Source: an uncultured Eubacterium sp.
Lineage (GTDB): Bacteria > Bacillota > Clostridia > Lachnospirales > Lachnospiraceae
Direction: 5' to 3'
Assembly: GCA_910577295.1 (NCBI GenBank)
Contig: CAJTLS010000017.1
Location: 16,081-60,295, forward strand
Length of the DNA: 44,215 nt
Position numbers and translations under genes: made by a program. The notes below the pieces were generated by a model, which had not been told where the DNA came from, ran no database searches, and worked only from the letters and a program-made list of their open reading frames with translations. How positions within the stretch are numbered: position 1 is the stretch's first letter; every line of letters begins with the position of its first letter. Shown piece by piece: positions 18,408 to 27,124 of the stretch.

Positions 18408-18566
18408 ATGTTTGGTAAAAAAGGTCAGGAAGTAAAAGAGGAAGAATCTTTGGAGATTAAAAAATTAAGAGAGGAAGACTTGGAGCAGGCATCCGGTGGT
18501 TCTTTAAAGAATGCCTACCGAAGCAAAACTACCGACATTACAGAATCCATGAAAAAACGCGTATAA
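18408..18566 (+). CDS. Double-glycine leader peptide precursor (52 aa)
   Basis: A perfect GGAAAGGAGG site (18391-18400) with a 7-base gap selects ATG 18408 over the upstream ATG at 18381. The 52-residue product has a charged, amphipathic leader ending LREEDLEQASGG (Gly30-Gly31), the classic cleavage signal for C39-peptidase exporters, with the usual hydrophobic/acidic residues before it. Cleavage after Gly31 would release a 21-residue peptide that is basic and rich in Ser, Thr and Lys, with one Tyr and no Cys. It is therefore not a disulfide bacteriocin or a lanthipeptide. A matching C39 transporter is encoded at 31294-33477. It could be a signal peptide, a bacteriocin, or a substrate for acylation by the adjacent NRPS/PKS proteins; the last is speculation. 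It is followed by a hairpin that may limit read-through. Confidence 0.75.
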   Translation: MFGKKGQEVKEEESLEIKKLREEDLEQASGGSLKNAYRSKTTDITESMKKRV

Positions 18567-18593
18567 TACCGGAATTTGAAGTGTTTCAAACTA

Positions 18594-18632
18594 GAAAGCG
18601 GTGTATTTCATATAGGAATGCACCGTTTTCTT
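18594..18632 (+). terminator. Attenuator-like hairpin between peptide precursor and NRPS gene
   Basis: A 16-pair stem with a five-base ATATA loop (18594-18609 with 18615-18630, three G-T wobbles) has a 3' arm that ends in CCGTTTTC, followed by TT. It lies 28 bases after the precursor stop and 28 bases before the NRPS start. Such partial terminators are common after peptide precursor genes, where they keep the precursor transcript more abundant than the downstream enzymes. A smaller dyad (TTTGAA GTGT TTCAAA, 18575-18590) lies just upstream. Confidence 0.6.
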
Positions 18633-18660
18633 GAAATCATTAAGCATAAAGGTGGTACTT

Positions 18661-21600
18661 ATGGTAAAGAGACAGATGTTGGAGATGCTTCCAGCGCAGA
18701 AAAATGTCGAGAATATGATGATGGCGTATCAGGAAAAAGAACTGTGCAATATGGGAGGCTATTTTGTGCTTGCTTCAAAAGATGAGGCAGAGAAAGCACG
18801 TTTGATGATGAAAATGATACCAATTGCGCACGGCGCCCTGCAGTTACGTTATGGTTTTCAGGGGAAAATGTTTCTTGCAATGGAGAGGGAGAAAACATGG
18901 ATTCCCGTATATGAGTGCGCAGAAGAAGGAGAGATAGAAAAACAAAAGAGATTTACAGAGTGGTTGCAGCAGCCATTTCAAGAAAATGGACCATTATATG
19001 GTTTTGCCGTTTTTCATTTTTCCGATAATACATGGTATGGCTGTGAAAAATTTCATCATCTGATCATGGATAAGGCATCTTTATTGTTATTGATACAGTG
19101 GCAGAGAAAAGCATTGGCGGATATATCTAATGTGGGCAAGGAGCAATGGGAGAGCAAGATAGTAACAGACACCCGTTATTTGGACATGATGCATCATGTG
19201 GAAACGCCAGTTACTTCAGAAAATCAAGCAAAAGACTGGCTGGCCCGTAATTTTCATCGGGAGCGGAAAATCAGGCAGGAGCATAGAGTAAGTTTGTCAG
19301 CGGATGCAAAGTCCGTTGTATGTTCCATTCCATTAAAATTATGGCGGGCAGTACACAAAATGTCAGAGGAAAAGCAGATTTCAGCGGAAAGTATTTGGTG
19401 TCTGGCAATATGTCTGGAGCACTGCCTGTGTCTTGGTACGAATCAAACCGTTATAGGGCGCATTACCGAATATCGAAAAAGGAATCAAAAGGACATTGTA
19501 GGATTGTTTAGCCGCATCCTCCCAATCAGCTATGTTATTCAACAGGGAGATGCGTCTAAGCAGTGCCGATACCTGATGGAACAGTTTTTTGTCAGTCTCC
19601 GTTACGGAGAATATAGTCTGGCAAAGTTGAATAGCCTGGACAAGGAGGCGGATATCAGGTTTGATGTTGTGATATCTTATCATCCACAGCGTTTATCTTT
19701 GGAACGACAGGCAGAGTACAGGGAATTGCCCAATAACTGCATTGATACGTCATTACGCATATGGATTAATGATGAGGCGGAAACACCGGAATTGATTTTA
19801 TTCTATCAAACAGAATATTATACAAAAAAAGAGATAACAGCAAGGTCAGAACGGTATCTTCGGATTTTGGATCAAATATGCAGTCAAAAAAGTCCGGCAG
19901 AAATATCATTACTGACAGAAGCGGACAAGCGGGCATATCATCTTGTCCATGCGGAACCAAAGGTTGCTCCGGTGCAGACGGTTGTGCAGAGATTTCTGAA
20001 GAGAGGAATTGACGGGAAAGATGCGGCGAGGGGAATTCCTTTGTTGATCGATGAAAATCATACATGGGATTATGAACAGTCACTCTATGTATTTTATCAG
20101 TCTGTAGATTGGTTGGAGAAACATCATGTGTCTTTCGGAGATATTGTAGGACTTTGTTGTCCACGGTCGGTTATGCTTCCTATATTGATGCTTGCAGTAT
20201 TGTATATGAAAGCTGCCTTTCTTCCGATTATTTTGAAGGAGACGGAGGAGAGAAGGCGGCGTTTGACGAAGGACTGCCGCATTGTAATTGGGGAAAAAGA
20301 GATTGAAGAAATATGGGGGCTGGAAATAGATCTTGATATTCAGAACCGTGCAGAACGAGAGCGGGAAAAAGTTTATGAAAAGGAATTTCTTCAGAATCAA
20401 TGTGCATATGTGCTATATACCTCCGGTTCCACGGGAGAGCCGAAAGCTGTACAGATTAGTATGTATTCGTTGATGTGTCGTTTGGAGTGGATGTATCGGA
20501 AATACGGATGCAGAGGACTGACTTTACAAAAGACGCCATATACCTTTGATGTGTCCGTATGGGAAATTTTGCTGGCTCCTGCGTATGGGGGTAGTCTGTA
20601 TCTCATGGGGCAGGATGAAGAACGTTTGCCTGATCGGATTGCAGAGATTATTATCAAAAGAAAGATTAATAGAGTTCATTTTGTGCCCAGTATGCTGGGA
20701 ATGTTTTTACAGTATTGGGAACAGGAGAGGCTATGTGCGTCCCGGACAAATCTAATGGATGTATTCGTGAGCGGGGAAGTGTTGTCCGACCAATTGACAG
20801 AAAAAGTGTTTCGTTTGTTTCCGTCTGTTCGCCTCGTTAATCTTTATGGACCGACGGAATGCACAATCGATGTATCCTATCATGAATGCAAACCGGGGGA
20901 AAAAGAGATTCCCATCGGCAGGGCAGTTGCCAATACAGAATTATATGTTATGGCGCCGGATCATTATGATCTCCTTCCGGTTGGCGTGCCTGGTGAGCTG
21001 TGTATATGCGGCGATCTGGTTGGCATGGGGTATAAGGGAAATGAACAGGGAGGATACGGAGAATATGACGGAAAAAAAATATATCGAACAGGAGATATGG
21101 CGCAGTTAGGTAGCGATGGAGAAATATATTATCTGGGAAGGATGGATGAGCAGAAAAAACTGCGCGGTATGCGGATTGACACGGGCATTGTTGAGCGCAT
21201 TTTGCTTAGGCATCCTCAAATACGAATGGCATATGCCATCGTGCGTGAGCATCATTTGGAGGCATATTATGAGGCAGACGCGGATATTGCAGGGCTTCGC
21301 AACATGCTCTCAGAAGACTTGCCTTTTTACAATATTCCTACACAGTGGTACAGGGTATCTTTTTTTCCGTTAAACCGTCATGGCAAGCTTGATACGGAAA
21401 AATTGTTCCAGCAGGTGGAGAAGGAAAAGATTGCGCGAACGACTCTTGGAAGTTCGGAATTTACAAATGAAGAACAGCGTCTTGCCGAGTTGATAGAAAG
21501 TTATTCGTCGCTCGTTATCGTTTCTCCTGATGATAATCTCATGGAAGCAGGACTTGATTCGCTGGCAGCAATGCAAATCGTAGGGGCGTTACGTGAAAAA

Positions 21601-22413
21601 GGTTTTTCGTGTTCTTATGCAGTGATATATCAGCATCCTACCGTGCGTCATCTATTGGCAGCATTGGGGGAGAATGCTGTTTTAGGACAGCCGAAGGGAT
21701 TAGATTATCTATTCCGGCACGGACAAGTGCATTTATTGCTCTGTGTCCCCTATGGCGGTGGCGAAAGTGAGATATATGGTGAGATGGCCCGTCATATCAG
21801 TGAACTGCCGTGGGATATGGCGGTAGTCAGAATGGCAGATTTTGAGGAGAAGACAGTTGGGGCAATCGCTATGGAGTTGGCGGGAGAACTTAGGAATTAT
21901 TCAGAGTTTACGATTATTGGTTATTGTGTGGGAAGCGCATTGGCAATCGCATTGTCAGCCGAACTGCAAAAACAGAAGAAAAAGATAGACAGGGTATATT
22001 TGGCAGCATCTCTGCCGTCGCACTATTACCATATAGGAAGAAAGAAATTTTGTGCATGGGATTTCATGTCAGATGCGATGATTCGAAAGTTTTTGCTGAG
22101 ATTAAATAGAGGTGCGAAAGAGGCAGATATCTTATTGGATATCAGCCAGTTTCGTAAAGATGTCAGGAGGTATTTTGATTTCATGGAAAAGACACCGAAA
22201 AAAATGACAAATATATCGGTAACCTTGCTGTTTGGCGGATGTGACCCGCTGACGCGCAAATGGAGACGTCAGTATCAGAGATGGAATCAGTATTTCGAAG
22301 GAAAGAAGCAGATTTGTGTGATAAAGACAGCCGGACATTATTTTTTGTCAGAGTCTGCGGAACTCCTCGGGAGGGTGCTGCAGCAAAATCACAACGAAGT
22401 GGATGGAGAATAA
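18661..22413 (+). CDS. EntF-like nonribosomal peptide synthetase, C-A-PCP-TE, predicted serine-activating
   Basis: The AAAGGTGG site selects ATG 18661 (1250 residues). Domains in order: condensation (about 20-440; active motif reads HHLIMDK at 132-138, so the usual final Gly of HHxxxDG is Lys), adenylation (about 450-920; A3 LYTSGSTGEPK at 585-595, A5 NLYGPTE at 727-733, A7 YRTGD at 808-812, A10 Lys909), peptidyl carrier (Ser967 in GLDSL) and thioesterase (about 1010-1245). Reading the ten specificity positions by alignment to EntF gives D630 V631 W634 H673 F702 S704 L728 I736 D737 K909, one change from the EntF serine code. The TE motif is GYCVG, so the nucleophile is Cys1089 instead of Ser, with Asp1195 and His1226. 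A lone C-A-PCP-TE module should join an acyl donor, perhaps from the nearby KS/ACP set, to serine and release it. No epimerase or MbtH gene is seen. Confidence 0.9.
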   Translation: MVKRQMLEMLPAQKNVENMMMAYQEKELCNMGGYFVLASKDEAEKARLMMKMIPIAHGALQLRYGFQGKMFLAMEREKTWIPVYECAEEGEIEKQKRFTEWLQQPFQENGPLYGFAVFHFSDNTWYGCEKFHHLIMDKASLLLLIQWQRKALADISNVGKEQWESKIVTDTRYLDMMHHVETPVTSENQAKDWLARNFHRERKIRQEHRVSLSADAKSVVCSIPLKLWRAVHKMSEEKQISAESIWCLAICLEHCLCLGTNQTVIGRITEYRKRNQKDIVGLFSRILPISYVIQQGDASKQCRYLMEQFFVSLRYGEYSLAKLNSLDKEADIRFDVVISYHPQRLSLERQAEYRELPNNCIDTSLRIWINDEAETPELILFYQTEYYTKKEITARSERYLRILDQICSQKSPAEISLLTEADKRAYHLVHAEPKVAPVQTVVQRFLKRGIDGKDAARGIPLLIDENHTWDYEQSLYVFYQSVDWLEKHHVSFGDIVGLCCPRSVMLPILMLAVLYMKAAFLPIILKETEERRRRLTKDCRIVIGEKEIEEIWGLEIDLDIQNRAEREREKVYEKEFLQNQCAYVLYTSGSTGEPKAVQISMYSLMCRLEWMYRKYGCRGLTLQKTPYTFDVSVWEILLAPAYGGSLYLMGQDEERLPDRIAEIIIKRKINRVHFVPSMLGMFLQYWEQERLCASRTNLMDVFVSGEVLSDQLTEKVFRLFPSVRLVNLYGPTECTIDVSYHECKPGEKEIPIGRAVANTELYVMAPDHYDLLPVGVPGELCICGDLVGMGYKGNEQGGYGEYDGKKIYRTGDMAQLGSDGEIYYLGRMDEQKKLRGMRIDTGIVERILLRHPQIRMAYAIVREHHLEAYYEADADIAGLRNMLSEDLPFYNIPTQWYRVSFFPLNRHGKLDTEKLFQQVEKEKIARTTLGSSEFTNEEQRLAELIESYSSLVIVSPDDNLMEAGLDSLAAMQIVGALREKGFSCSYAVIYQHPTVRHLLAALGENAVLGQPKGLDYLFRHGQVHLLLCVPYGGGESEIYGEMARHISELPWDMAVVRMADFEEKTVGAIAMELAGELRNYSEFTIIGYCVGSALAIALSAELQKQKKKIDRVYLAASLPSHYYHIGRKKFCAWDFMSDAMIRKFLLRLNRGAKEADILLDISQFRKDVRRYFDFMEKTPKKMTNISVTLLFGGCDPLTRKWRRQYQRWNQYFEGKKQICVIKTAGHYFLSESAELLGRVLQQNHNEVDGE

Positions 22414-22416
22414 AAA

Positions 22417-23565
22417 ATGATTATGGACAGAAATAAAAAGAATAGAAAGTACTATGGCAGACGGAGTGTTTGTTTAGGATTGGCTGTGCTGACTGCTTTT
22501 ATGTTGACTGGATGTGTGAAGGAGGAGACGGAGGTTCCGCCGGAGAAGATAGAAGAACAGGTTACTCAGGCGCCGAAGGATATGTCGATTAATCAGGTGA
22601 TTGATCTGACGGAATATTTAACGTTGGGACAATATAAGGGAATTGAAGTTCAAAAGGCATATAGTGGAAAAGTTAGCAAAAAAGAGGTTGAGCAAATAAT
22701 ACAAAATACTCTGATGAAAAGTGCGGAGCAAACGGAGAAGAAAAATGGACGGGTGGAAGAAGGGGATTATGTTGTAATCAGTTTTCAGGGATATCGCGGC
22801 ATAGAAGTGGTTGCTGGTGCAAAGTGCGAGAATATGACCGTGCAGATTGGCAGCGGCGTTCTTTTAAAGGATATGGAACAGAAACTAATAGGAGCAAACT
22901 CCGGTGAAGAGGTTATTATGGATGTATGTATCCCGAATGACGATGTGTCTGATTATGCAGGAGAGACGTTGAAATATCATGTAATTGTTTCCGAAATCTA
23001 TCAGATGGATGTACCAAAGCTGAACAAAAAAACGGCGAAACAGTATTTTTCCTGTGATTCTGTTCAGGCGGTCAGGCAGTCGGTTAGGGAAAATCTAAAG
23101 AAAGAGAAAGAGCAGGAAGCGCAGGAAAGTATGCAGGAAGAGGCATGGGCGAAAGCAGTTTCTAATGCAAAGATTTCCTCTTATCCTCAAGAGCAGCTGG
23201 AAGAATGTCGGAAACAGTTTTCCTCAGAATATGAAGCGGCTGCGCAAGAGGAGAAACTGTCTGTAACGGATTATATGGAGCAGCACTATGGTCTGTCGGA
23301 GGAGCAATATAAGGAGCAGCTGGAGAAGGCTGCGAAAGATATGCTTGCATCAGAAATGGTATATCAGGCAATTATCAAAGAGGAAAAGTTATCTCTGACA
23401 GACGAAGAATATGAAGATGGATTGAAACGATATATCGATGGAGAACAATATACCAGTCGTGAGGAGTTACTGGAACGGGTTGGGGAAGAGCGGGTTCGTC
23501 AGAGAATTTTATATCGGAAAGCATATTACTTTGTGTATGAGCATGCAGAGGTCGTTTCAGACTAG
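22417..23565 (+). CDS. Trigger-factor-like FKBP-type peptidyl-prolyl isomerase lipoprotein
   Basis: This 382-residue protein starts three bases after the NRPS stop with a GGAG site. Its N-terminus is a lipoprotein signal with lipobox LTGC (Cys about 33), so it should be anchored outside the membrane. Residues about 60-195 resemble the trigger-factor ribosome-free middle part plus an FKBP domain (GDYVVISFQGYRG, GSGVLLKDMEQKLIGANSGEE). Residues about 200-382 match the helical C-terminal chaperone domain of trigger factor. The family is widespread as extracytoplasmic folding factors in Clostridia. Its place in this operon suggests it helps fold an exported product, most plausibly the giant exoprotein or the subtilase. 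Confidence 0.85.
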   Translation: MIMDRNKKNRKYYGRRSVCLGLAVLTAFMLTGCVKEETEVPPEKIEEQVTQAPKDMSINQVIDLTEYLTLGQYKGIEVQKAYSGKVSKKEVEQIIQNTLMKSAEQTEKKNGRVEEGDYVVISFQGYRGIEVVAGAKCENMTVQIGSGVLLKDMEQKLIGANSGEEVIMDVCIPNDDVSDYAGETLKYHVIVSEIYQMDVPKLNKKTAKQYFSCDSVQAVRQSVRENLKKEKEQEAQESMQEEAWAKAVSNAKISSYPQEQLEECRKQFSSEYEAAAQEEKLSVTDYMEQHYGLSEEQYKEQLEKAAKDMLASEMVYQAIIKEEKLSLTDEEYEDGLKRYIDGEQYTSREELLERVGEERVRQRILYRKAYYFVYEHAEVVSD

Positions 23566-23617
23566 TTTTTAAGATAAAGTTATCGTTGAGTAACAAATTG
23601 GGAGGAGAAATATAGAT

Positions 23618-25858
23618 ATGTGGCATAAAAGGATATTTGGTCTTTCATTGGTTTTGATCATTTTGCATATTGCGATTAGGAATGAGACAGATGTATTGGC
23701 ATCATCCCTTGATTATGTGGAAAATGAGGTTGTGATTGCATATCAGAGGAAGCAGGTCGATTTTCGAAAAAAGGGAGGGATGAGCAATTCAACAACGGAG
23801 TTGGAACAGGTGTTAAGTGGAGAGCCGATCTGTAATTTATCACATATTCTTTCAACAGATCGTACGACGGGTGATAAAGATACGGAAACTGACGGAAAGC
23901 GAAAATGCTCCGCGGTGAAGACGAGGGGCGCTGCGCAAGGGTTGGATTTCTACATTGCAACGCTTGAGGAAGGCGTTTCGGTGGAGTCTATGGTGGAAAG
24001 GCTGCTTCAGAAGGAAGAGATTTATTGGGCGGAGCCTAATTTTCTGTGTACGATGATGAATGAGTCCGGATACCGTTTTGAGAAGGATGAACTGGTTGAC
24101 GGACAGTGGTATCTGAAATCGATAGAAGCGACGAAAGCATGGGCCGCGCTGGAAGATGAGGGGATCATGCCTGGTGATGGTGTGACAGTGGCAGTCATCG
24201 ATACAGGGGTGTCGTTGGCCCATCAGGACTTGATTGATAATATTTGGGTCAATGAAAGCGAGCAGGGAGGTCAGGAAGATGTCGATGATGATAAAAATGG
24301 TTACGTGGACGATATTTATGGTGTCAATTTGGTTAATTATTTTCATGAAATGACGGACAGAGATGGGCATGGTACGATGATGGCAGGATTGATTGGCATG
24401 ACGGCAGGGAACGGACGTGGTGCGGGAGTAGCGTATGGCGCTAAGATTATGCCGGTGAAAGTCAGTATAGATGGAAATTTTGGAACAGATCTGGCGGTGC
24501 AGGGGATTGAATATGCCGTGGAAAATGGAGCGGATGTTATCAATATGTCTTTTGGAACATATTATGATTCCCTGCTGCTGCGGGAAGCAATCCGGAATGC
24601 GGCAGGACAGTGTATGTTAGTAGCCGCGGCAGGAAATGAGTCTCTTGTTACAGATGATATTGAGATTGATGGGGTGAAAACAGGGAATGTGTACCCGGCA
24701 GGTTACGATACTGTAGTTGGCGTGATGGCATATACAGAGTCAGGGAAGCTTGCTCCTTTTTCTAACTGGGACAGTAAGGTGGGCGAGGGGGTAGAATATG
24801 AACTGGCTGCACCCGGAAGCGCTATTTATACATCCTGTCTGCGCGATAGTTTCGGGGTGACGGAAGGGACATCGCCAGCAACGGCTCTGACTGCTGGGGC
24901 AATGGCAGTATGCAGGGGACTTTTTGCGGACAGGGAGCAGTATCCGGCGCCAACGTTACAAAAGCTGTTTGTGAATGCCATGAATCATAAAATGGCTCAT
25001 AAGGCTACAGATACATATACATGTTCTTATCGGATGGTTAATTTAATGGATGTGTTGTTGATGGCACAGCAGGAGGAGATTTTGGCGGACAAAGAGCCGC
25101 CTGAAGTAAATAATCTGACAGATGAAGAGGTCTGGCAAGGGGATAAGATTTATTTGTTGGCATATGCAGAAGATAATTATCAGATAGAGAATGTGACCGC
25201 ATACTATCGATATTCATCCGAGGGTATTTGGCGGAGTGCGGAGATGGAAAAGAATACCATTGGTATGTATGAGGCGGTGATCCCGTCTGATTTTACAGAG
25301 GATGCTGAGGTGGATTATTTTATTGCCGTCTATGATGGTACGTTTTATACGCATATAGGAAGTATCCTGTCACCGAGGAAAGTGTATATAAGAAGCTTGA
25401 CAGAGGATCCGGATTCAAAGGAAAATGGGAATAGCGGAAATGCGGGTCAAAATAGTGGGAATGGAAATGGCGGGCATACTGACCAGAATGGCGAGAATGA
25501 AAATAGAGGAGATATTGATCAAAATGGTAGGAACATCGCTCAGGGTGCGAAAAGCGGTAAGTCCGTTTATGCTGCGATTAAAAAGATAAAGCCTATCTTA
25601 AAAAGAAAGTATCGTAAGAAGAAAAAAAGGGCGGTTTTGCAATGCAGAGTGAAAAAGAATCAGAAGATTACAGGTTATTATATTTACCGCTCGAATCGAA
25701 AGAAAAAGGGTTATCGTCTGTGGAAGAAAATAAGAAAAAATTCTTTGGAGGTGAAGCTGACGCCGAAAAAGAAATATTATCGAATTGCTGCTTATGTAAA
25801 ATGTGATCAGGGAATATACAGAAGTAAAAAAAGCGAGGTGGTTAAGTGTTCCAGATAA
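23618..25858 (+). CDS. Secreted S8 subtilisin-like serine protease
   Basis: This 746-residue protein has an N-terminal signal segment (about 8-30) and an inhibitor-like propeptide (about 30-150, ending near YWAEPNF). The S8 domain spans about 165-460 with the full catalytic set: Asp195 in VIDTGV, His251 in GHGT, oxyanion Asn340 in AAGNE and Ser419 in GTSPAT. A beta-sandwich domain follows (about 490-590), then an Asn/Gly-rich linker (about 600-650) and a lysine-rich FN3-like end. GGGAGGAG precedes the ATG. In an exporter and peptide locus it may mature the exported peptide or the giant exoprotein, but it could also be a general exoprotease. It overlaps the next gene by 13 bases. Confidence 0.92.
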   Translation: MWHKRIFGLSLVLIILHIAIRNETDVLASSLDYVENEVVIAYQRKQVDFRKKGGMSNSTTELEQVLSGEPICNLSHILSTDRTTGDKDTETDGKRKCSAVKTRGAAQGLDFYIATLEEGVSVESMVERLLQKEEIYWAEPNFLCTMMNESGYRFEKDELVDGQWYLKSIEATKAWAALEDEGIMPGDGVTVAVIDTGVSLAHQDLIDNIWVNESEQGGQEDVDDDKNGYVDDIYGVNLVNYFHEMTDRDGHGTMMAGLIGMTAGNGRGAGVAYGAKIMPVKVSIDGNFGTDLAVQGIEYAVENGADVINMSFGTYYDSLLLREAIRNAAGQCMLVAAAGNESLVTDDIEIDGVKTGNVYPAGYDTVVGVMAYTESGKLAPFSNWDSKVGEGVEYELAAPGSAIYTSCLRDSFGVTEGTSPATALTAGAMAVCRGLFADREQYPAPTLQKLFVNAMNHKMAHKATDTYTCSYRMVNLMDVLLMAQQEEILADKEPPEVNNLTDEEVWQGDKIYLLAYAEDNYQIENVTAYYRYSSEGIWRSAEMEKNTIGMYEAVIPSDFTEDAEVDYFIAVYDGTFYTHIGSILSPRKVYIRSLTEDPDSKENGNSGNAGQNSGNGNGGHTDQNGENENRGDIDQNGRNIAQGAKSGKSVYAAIKKIKPILKRKYRKKKKRAVLQCRVKKNQKITGYYIYRSNRKKKGYRLWKKIRKNSLEVKLTPKKKYYRIAAYVKCDQGIYRSKKSEVVKCSR

Positions 25859-26628
25859 TAGAAACTCCGCTCGGGAGTTTGGATTTATATGATTTGTTGA
25901 CTGTACTCGGAGCAGTTCTGTCTGTGTTGGTACAGATGATTTTGTTGTACCGCTGGACAGGAAAGTGGCGCAGCATATTATTTTCGGCTTTATATGGCTT
26001 GTATAGCTGGGCGGGCGGATATGGAAGCTCCATTGTCAGGATATTATCCTACGATGATGGAGGGAAGACGGATGGATTTTGGAAAAGCGTAGCAGGAGAT
26101 TACGGAAAACATTATCTAGGTACCGTGCTGGTAATTGCCATATTGGCACTTCCCGCAACGGTCATACTGTATCGCCTAATGTTTAGAAAAGAAAAGGAAT
26201 GCAATCAATATATTCGATATGTAACAAATGCATTGGCTGTTGGGATATTGATTCAGCATATCTGTGGACGTTTTGGGTGCTTTGTGCGTGGATGCTGTTT
26301 CGGAATACCGTATCAGGGTTTTTTATCGGTTACCTTTCCGTATGGACAGGTCTCTTACCCCGTTTTTCCAACGCAGTTGTTTGAAATCGTGTGTACGATT
26401 CTGCTTCTCTTGTTTATCAGTATCTTGATTGTGAAAAAGAAGTCTGTATTTGGAACGACATTGATTGGATTTTCAGTTATTGTCTTTTTGTCTGAATTTC
26501 TGATGGATAAAAGAGGAACCAGATTGTTTTATAACGTGACGGTTATTCAGTGGTTTGCCATACTGTTGTGCCTTTTTGGCATTGTCTTAGCAATATGGTT
26601 TCAAAGAATGAAGAAAATAGAGGAATAA
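25846..26628 (+). CDS. Lgt-like membrane protein (prolipoprotein diacylglyceryl transferase family)
   Basis: The start is GTG 25846, inside the end of the protease gene, preceded by GAGGTGG. This 260-residue protein has about six to seven hydrophobic helices. The Lgt signature region is present in the variant form HICGRFGCFVRGCCFG (138-153), where Arg142 matches the essential arginine of Lgt; YPVFPTQLFE follows. True housekeeping Lgt transfers diacylglyceryl from phosphatidylglycerol to the lipobox Cys of prolipoproteins. This paralogue has CCFG in place of the usual NGExYG-type motif. Translational coupling to a protease and a lipoprotein suggests a dedicated lipid-transfer step on a product of this locus, or simply assistance to the adjacent lipoprotein. 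Which of these applies is not shown. Confidence 0.8.
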   Translation: MFQIIETPLGSLDLYDLLTVLGAVLSVLVQMILLYRWTGKWRSILFSALYGLYSWAGGYGSSIVRILSYDDGGKTDGFWKSVAGDYGKHYLGTVLVIAILALPATVILYRLMFRKEKECNQYIRYVTNALAVGILIQHICGRFGCFVRGCCFGIPYQGFLSVTFPYGQVSYPVFPTQLFEIVCTILLLLFISILIVKKKSVFGTTLIGFSVIVFLSEFLMDKRGTRLFYNVTVIQWFAILLCLFGIVLAIWFQRMKKIEE

Positions 26629-26666
26629 AATTATAAGTACATAAACAGAGTGGAGAGGAAAATTCT

Positions 26667-27089
26667 ATGAATTGGCAAAATGGCAATTGGTATGATATAC
26701 GGGATTTGATACCTCAGCGCTATCCGTTTTTTCTGGTAGACCGTATTTTAGAGTTATCAGATGACCGTATTTTAACTAAAAAACAGGTTACAGATGGAGA
26801 TTATCTCACAATATCAGGAAGTTTTCTGATAGAACATATGGCACAGTCGGCGGCAGCTCTCTTTGGATACCGATTCCGGGAAAAGAGCTGTGAACATATG
26901 TATCTGGCCGGGATTGAAGATGCGAACATTGTTCATAGGAGTCAGGCAGGAGAAACGTTATTCACGGAAGTGGTTGTGCTGATTGCTGTGGCCAATCTGG
27001 CAAAAGTGCATTGCTGCAGTTATGTGAATCCGTCTATGGAGGAACAGGATATGGCAGGTTATGCAACACTTGTTCTTTATGTGGATTGA
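26667..27089 (+). CDS. FabZ-like hotdog-fold protein lacking the catalytic histidine
   Basis: This 140-residue protein aligns with 3-hydroxyacyl-ACP dehydratases: LIPQRYPFFLVDRILEL (14-30) corresponds to the LPHRYPFLLVDRV start, and FLIEHMAQSAAALFGY to the LxxEAMAQ helix. Glu56 matches the catalytic glutamate. The GHFP motif that carries the catalytic His, normally 14 residues before this Glu, is missing; the segment reads TDGDYLTISGSFLIE and seems shortened. The conserved His of HRYPF is also changed, to Gln17. It may be a non-classical dehydratase, a thioesterase-like protein or a binding partner of the ACP. GAGAGG precedes the ATG. It is the last gene of the plus-strand series and converges with the ketoreductase. 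Confidence 0.8.
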   Translation: MNWQNGNWYDIRDLIPQRYPFFLVDRILELSDDRILTKKQVTDGDYLTISGSFLIEHMAQSAAALFGYRFREKSCEHMYLAGIEDANIVHRSQAGETLFTEVVVLIAVANLAKVHCCSYVNPSMEEQDMAGYATLVLYVD

Positions 27090-27124
27090 TTTAGTTCCGC
27101 TTTGCATGGTTCTTCAATCCTTTT

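Noticed and set aside
18408..18566. Lanthipeptide or thioether RiPP precursor
   Set aside because: The core has no Cys, and no LanB/LanM, radical SAM or YcaO enzyme is in the window.
18661..22413. Catecholate siderophore synthesis (enterobactin-like), suggested by the EntF layout and serine code
   Set aside because: No dihydroxybenzoate genes (EntA/B/C/E type) or siderophore receptor are present. The neighbours are acyl-chain enzymes.
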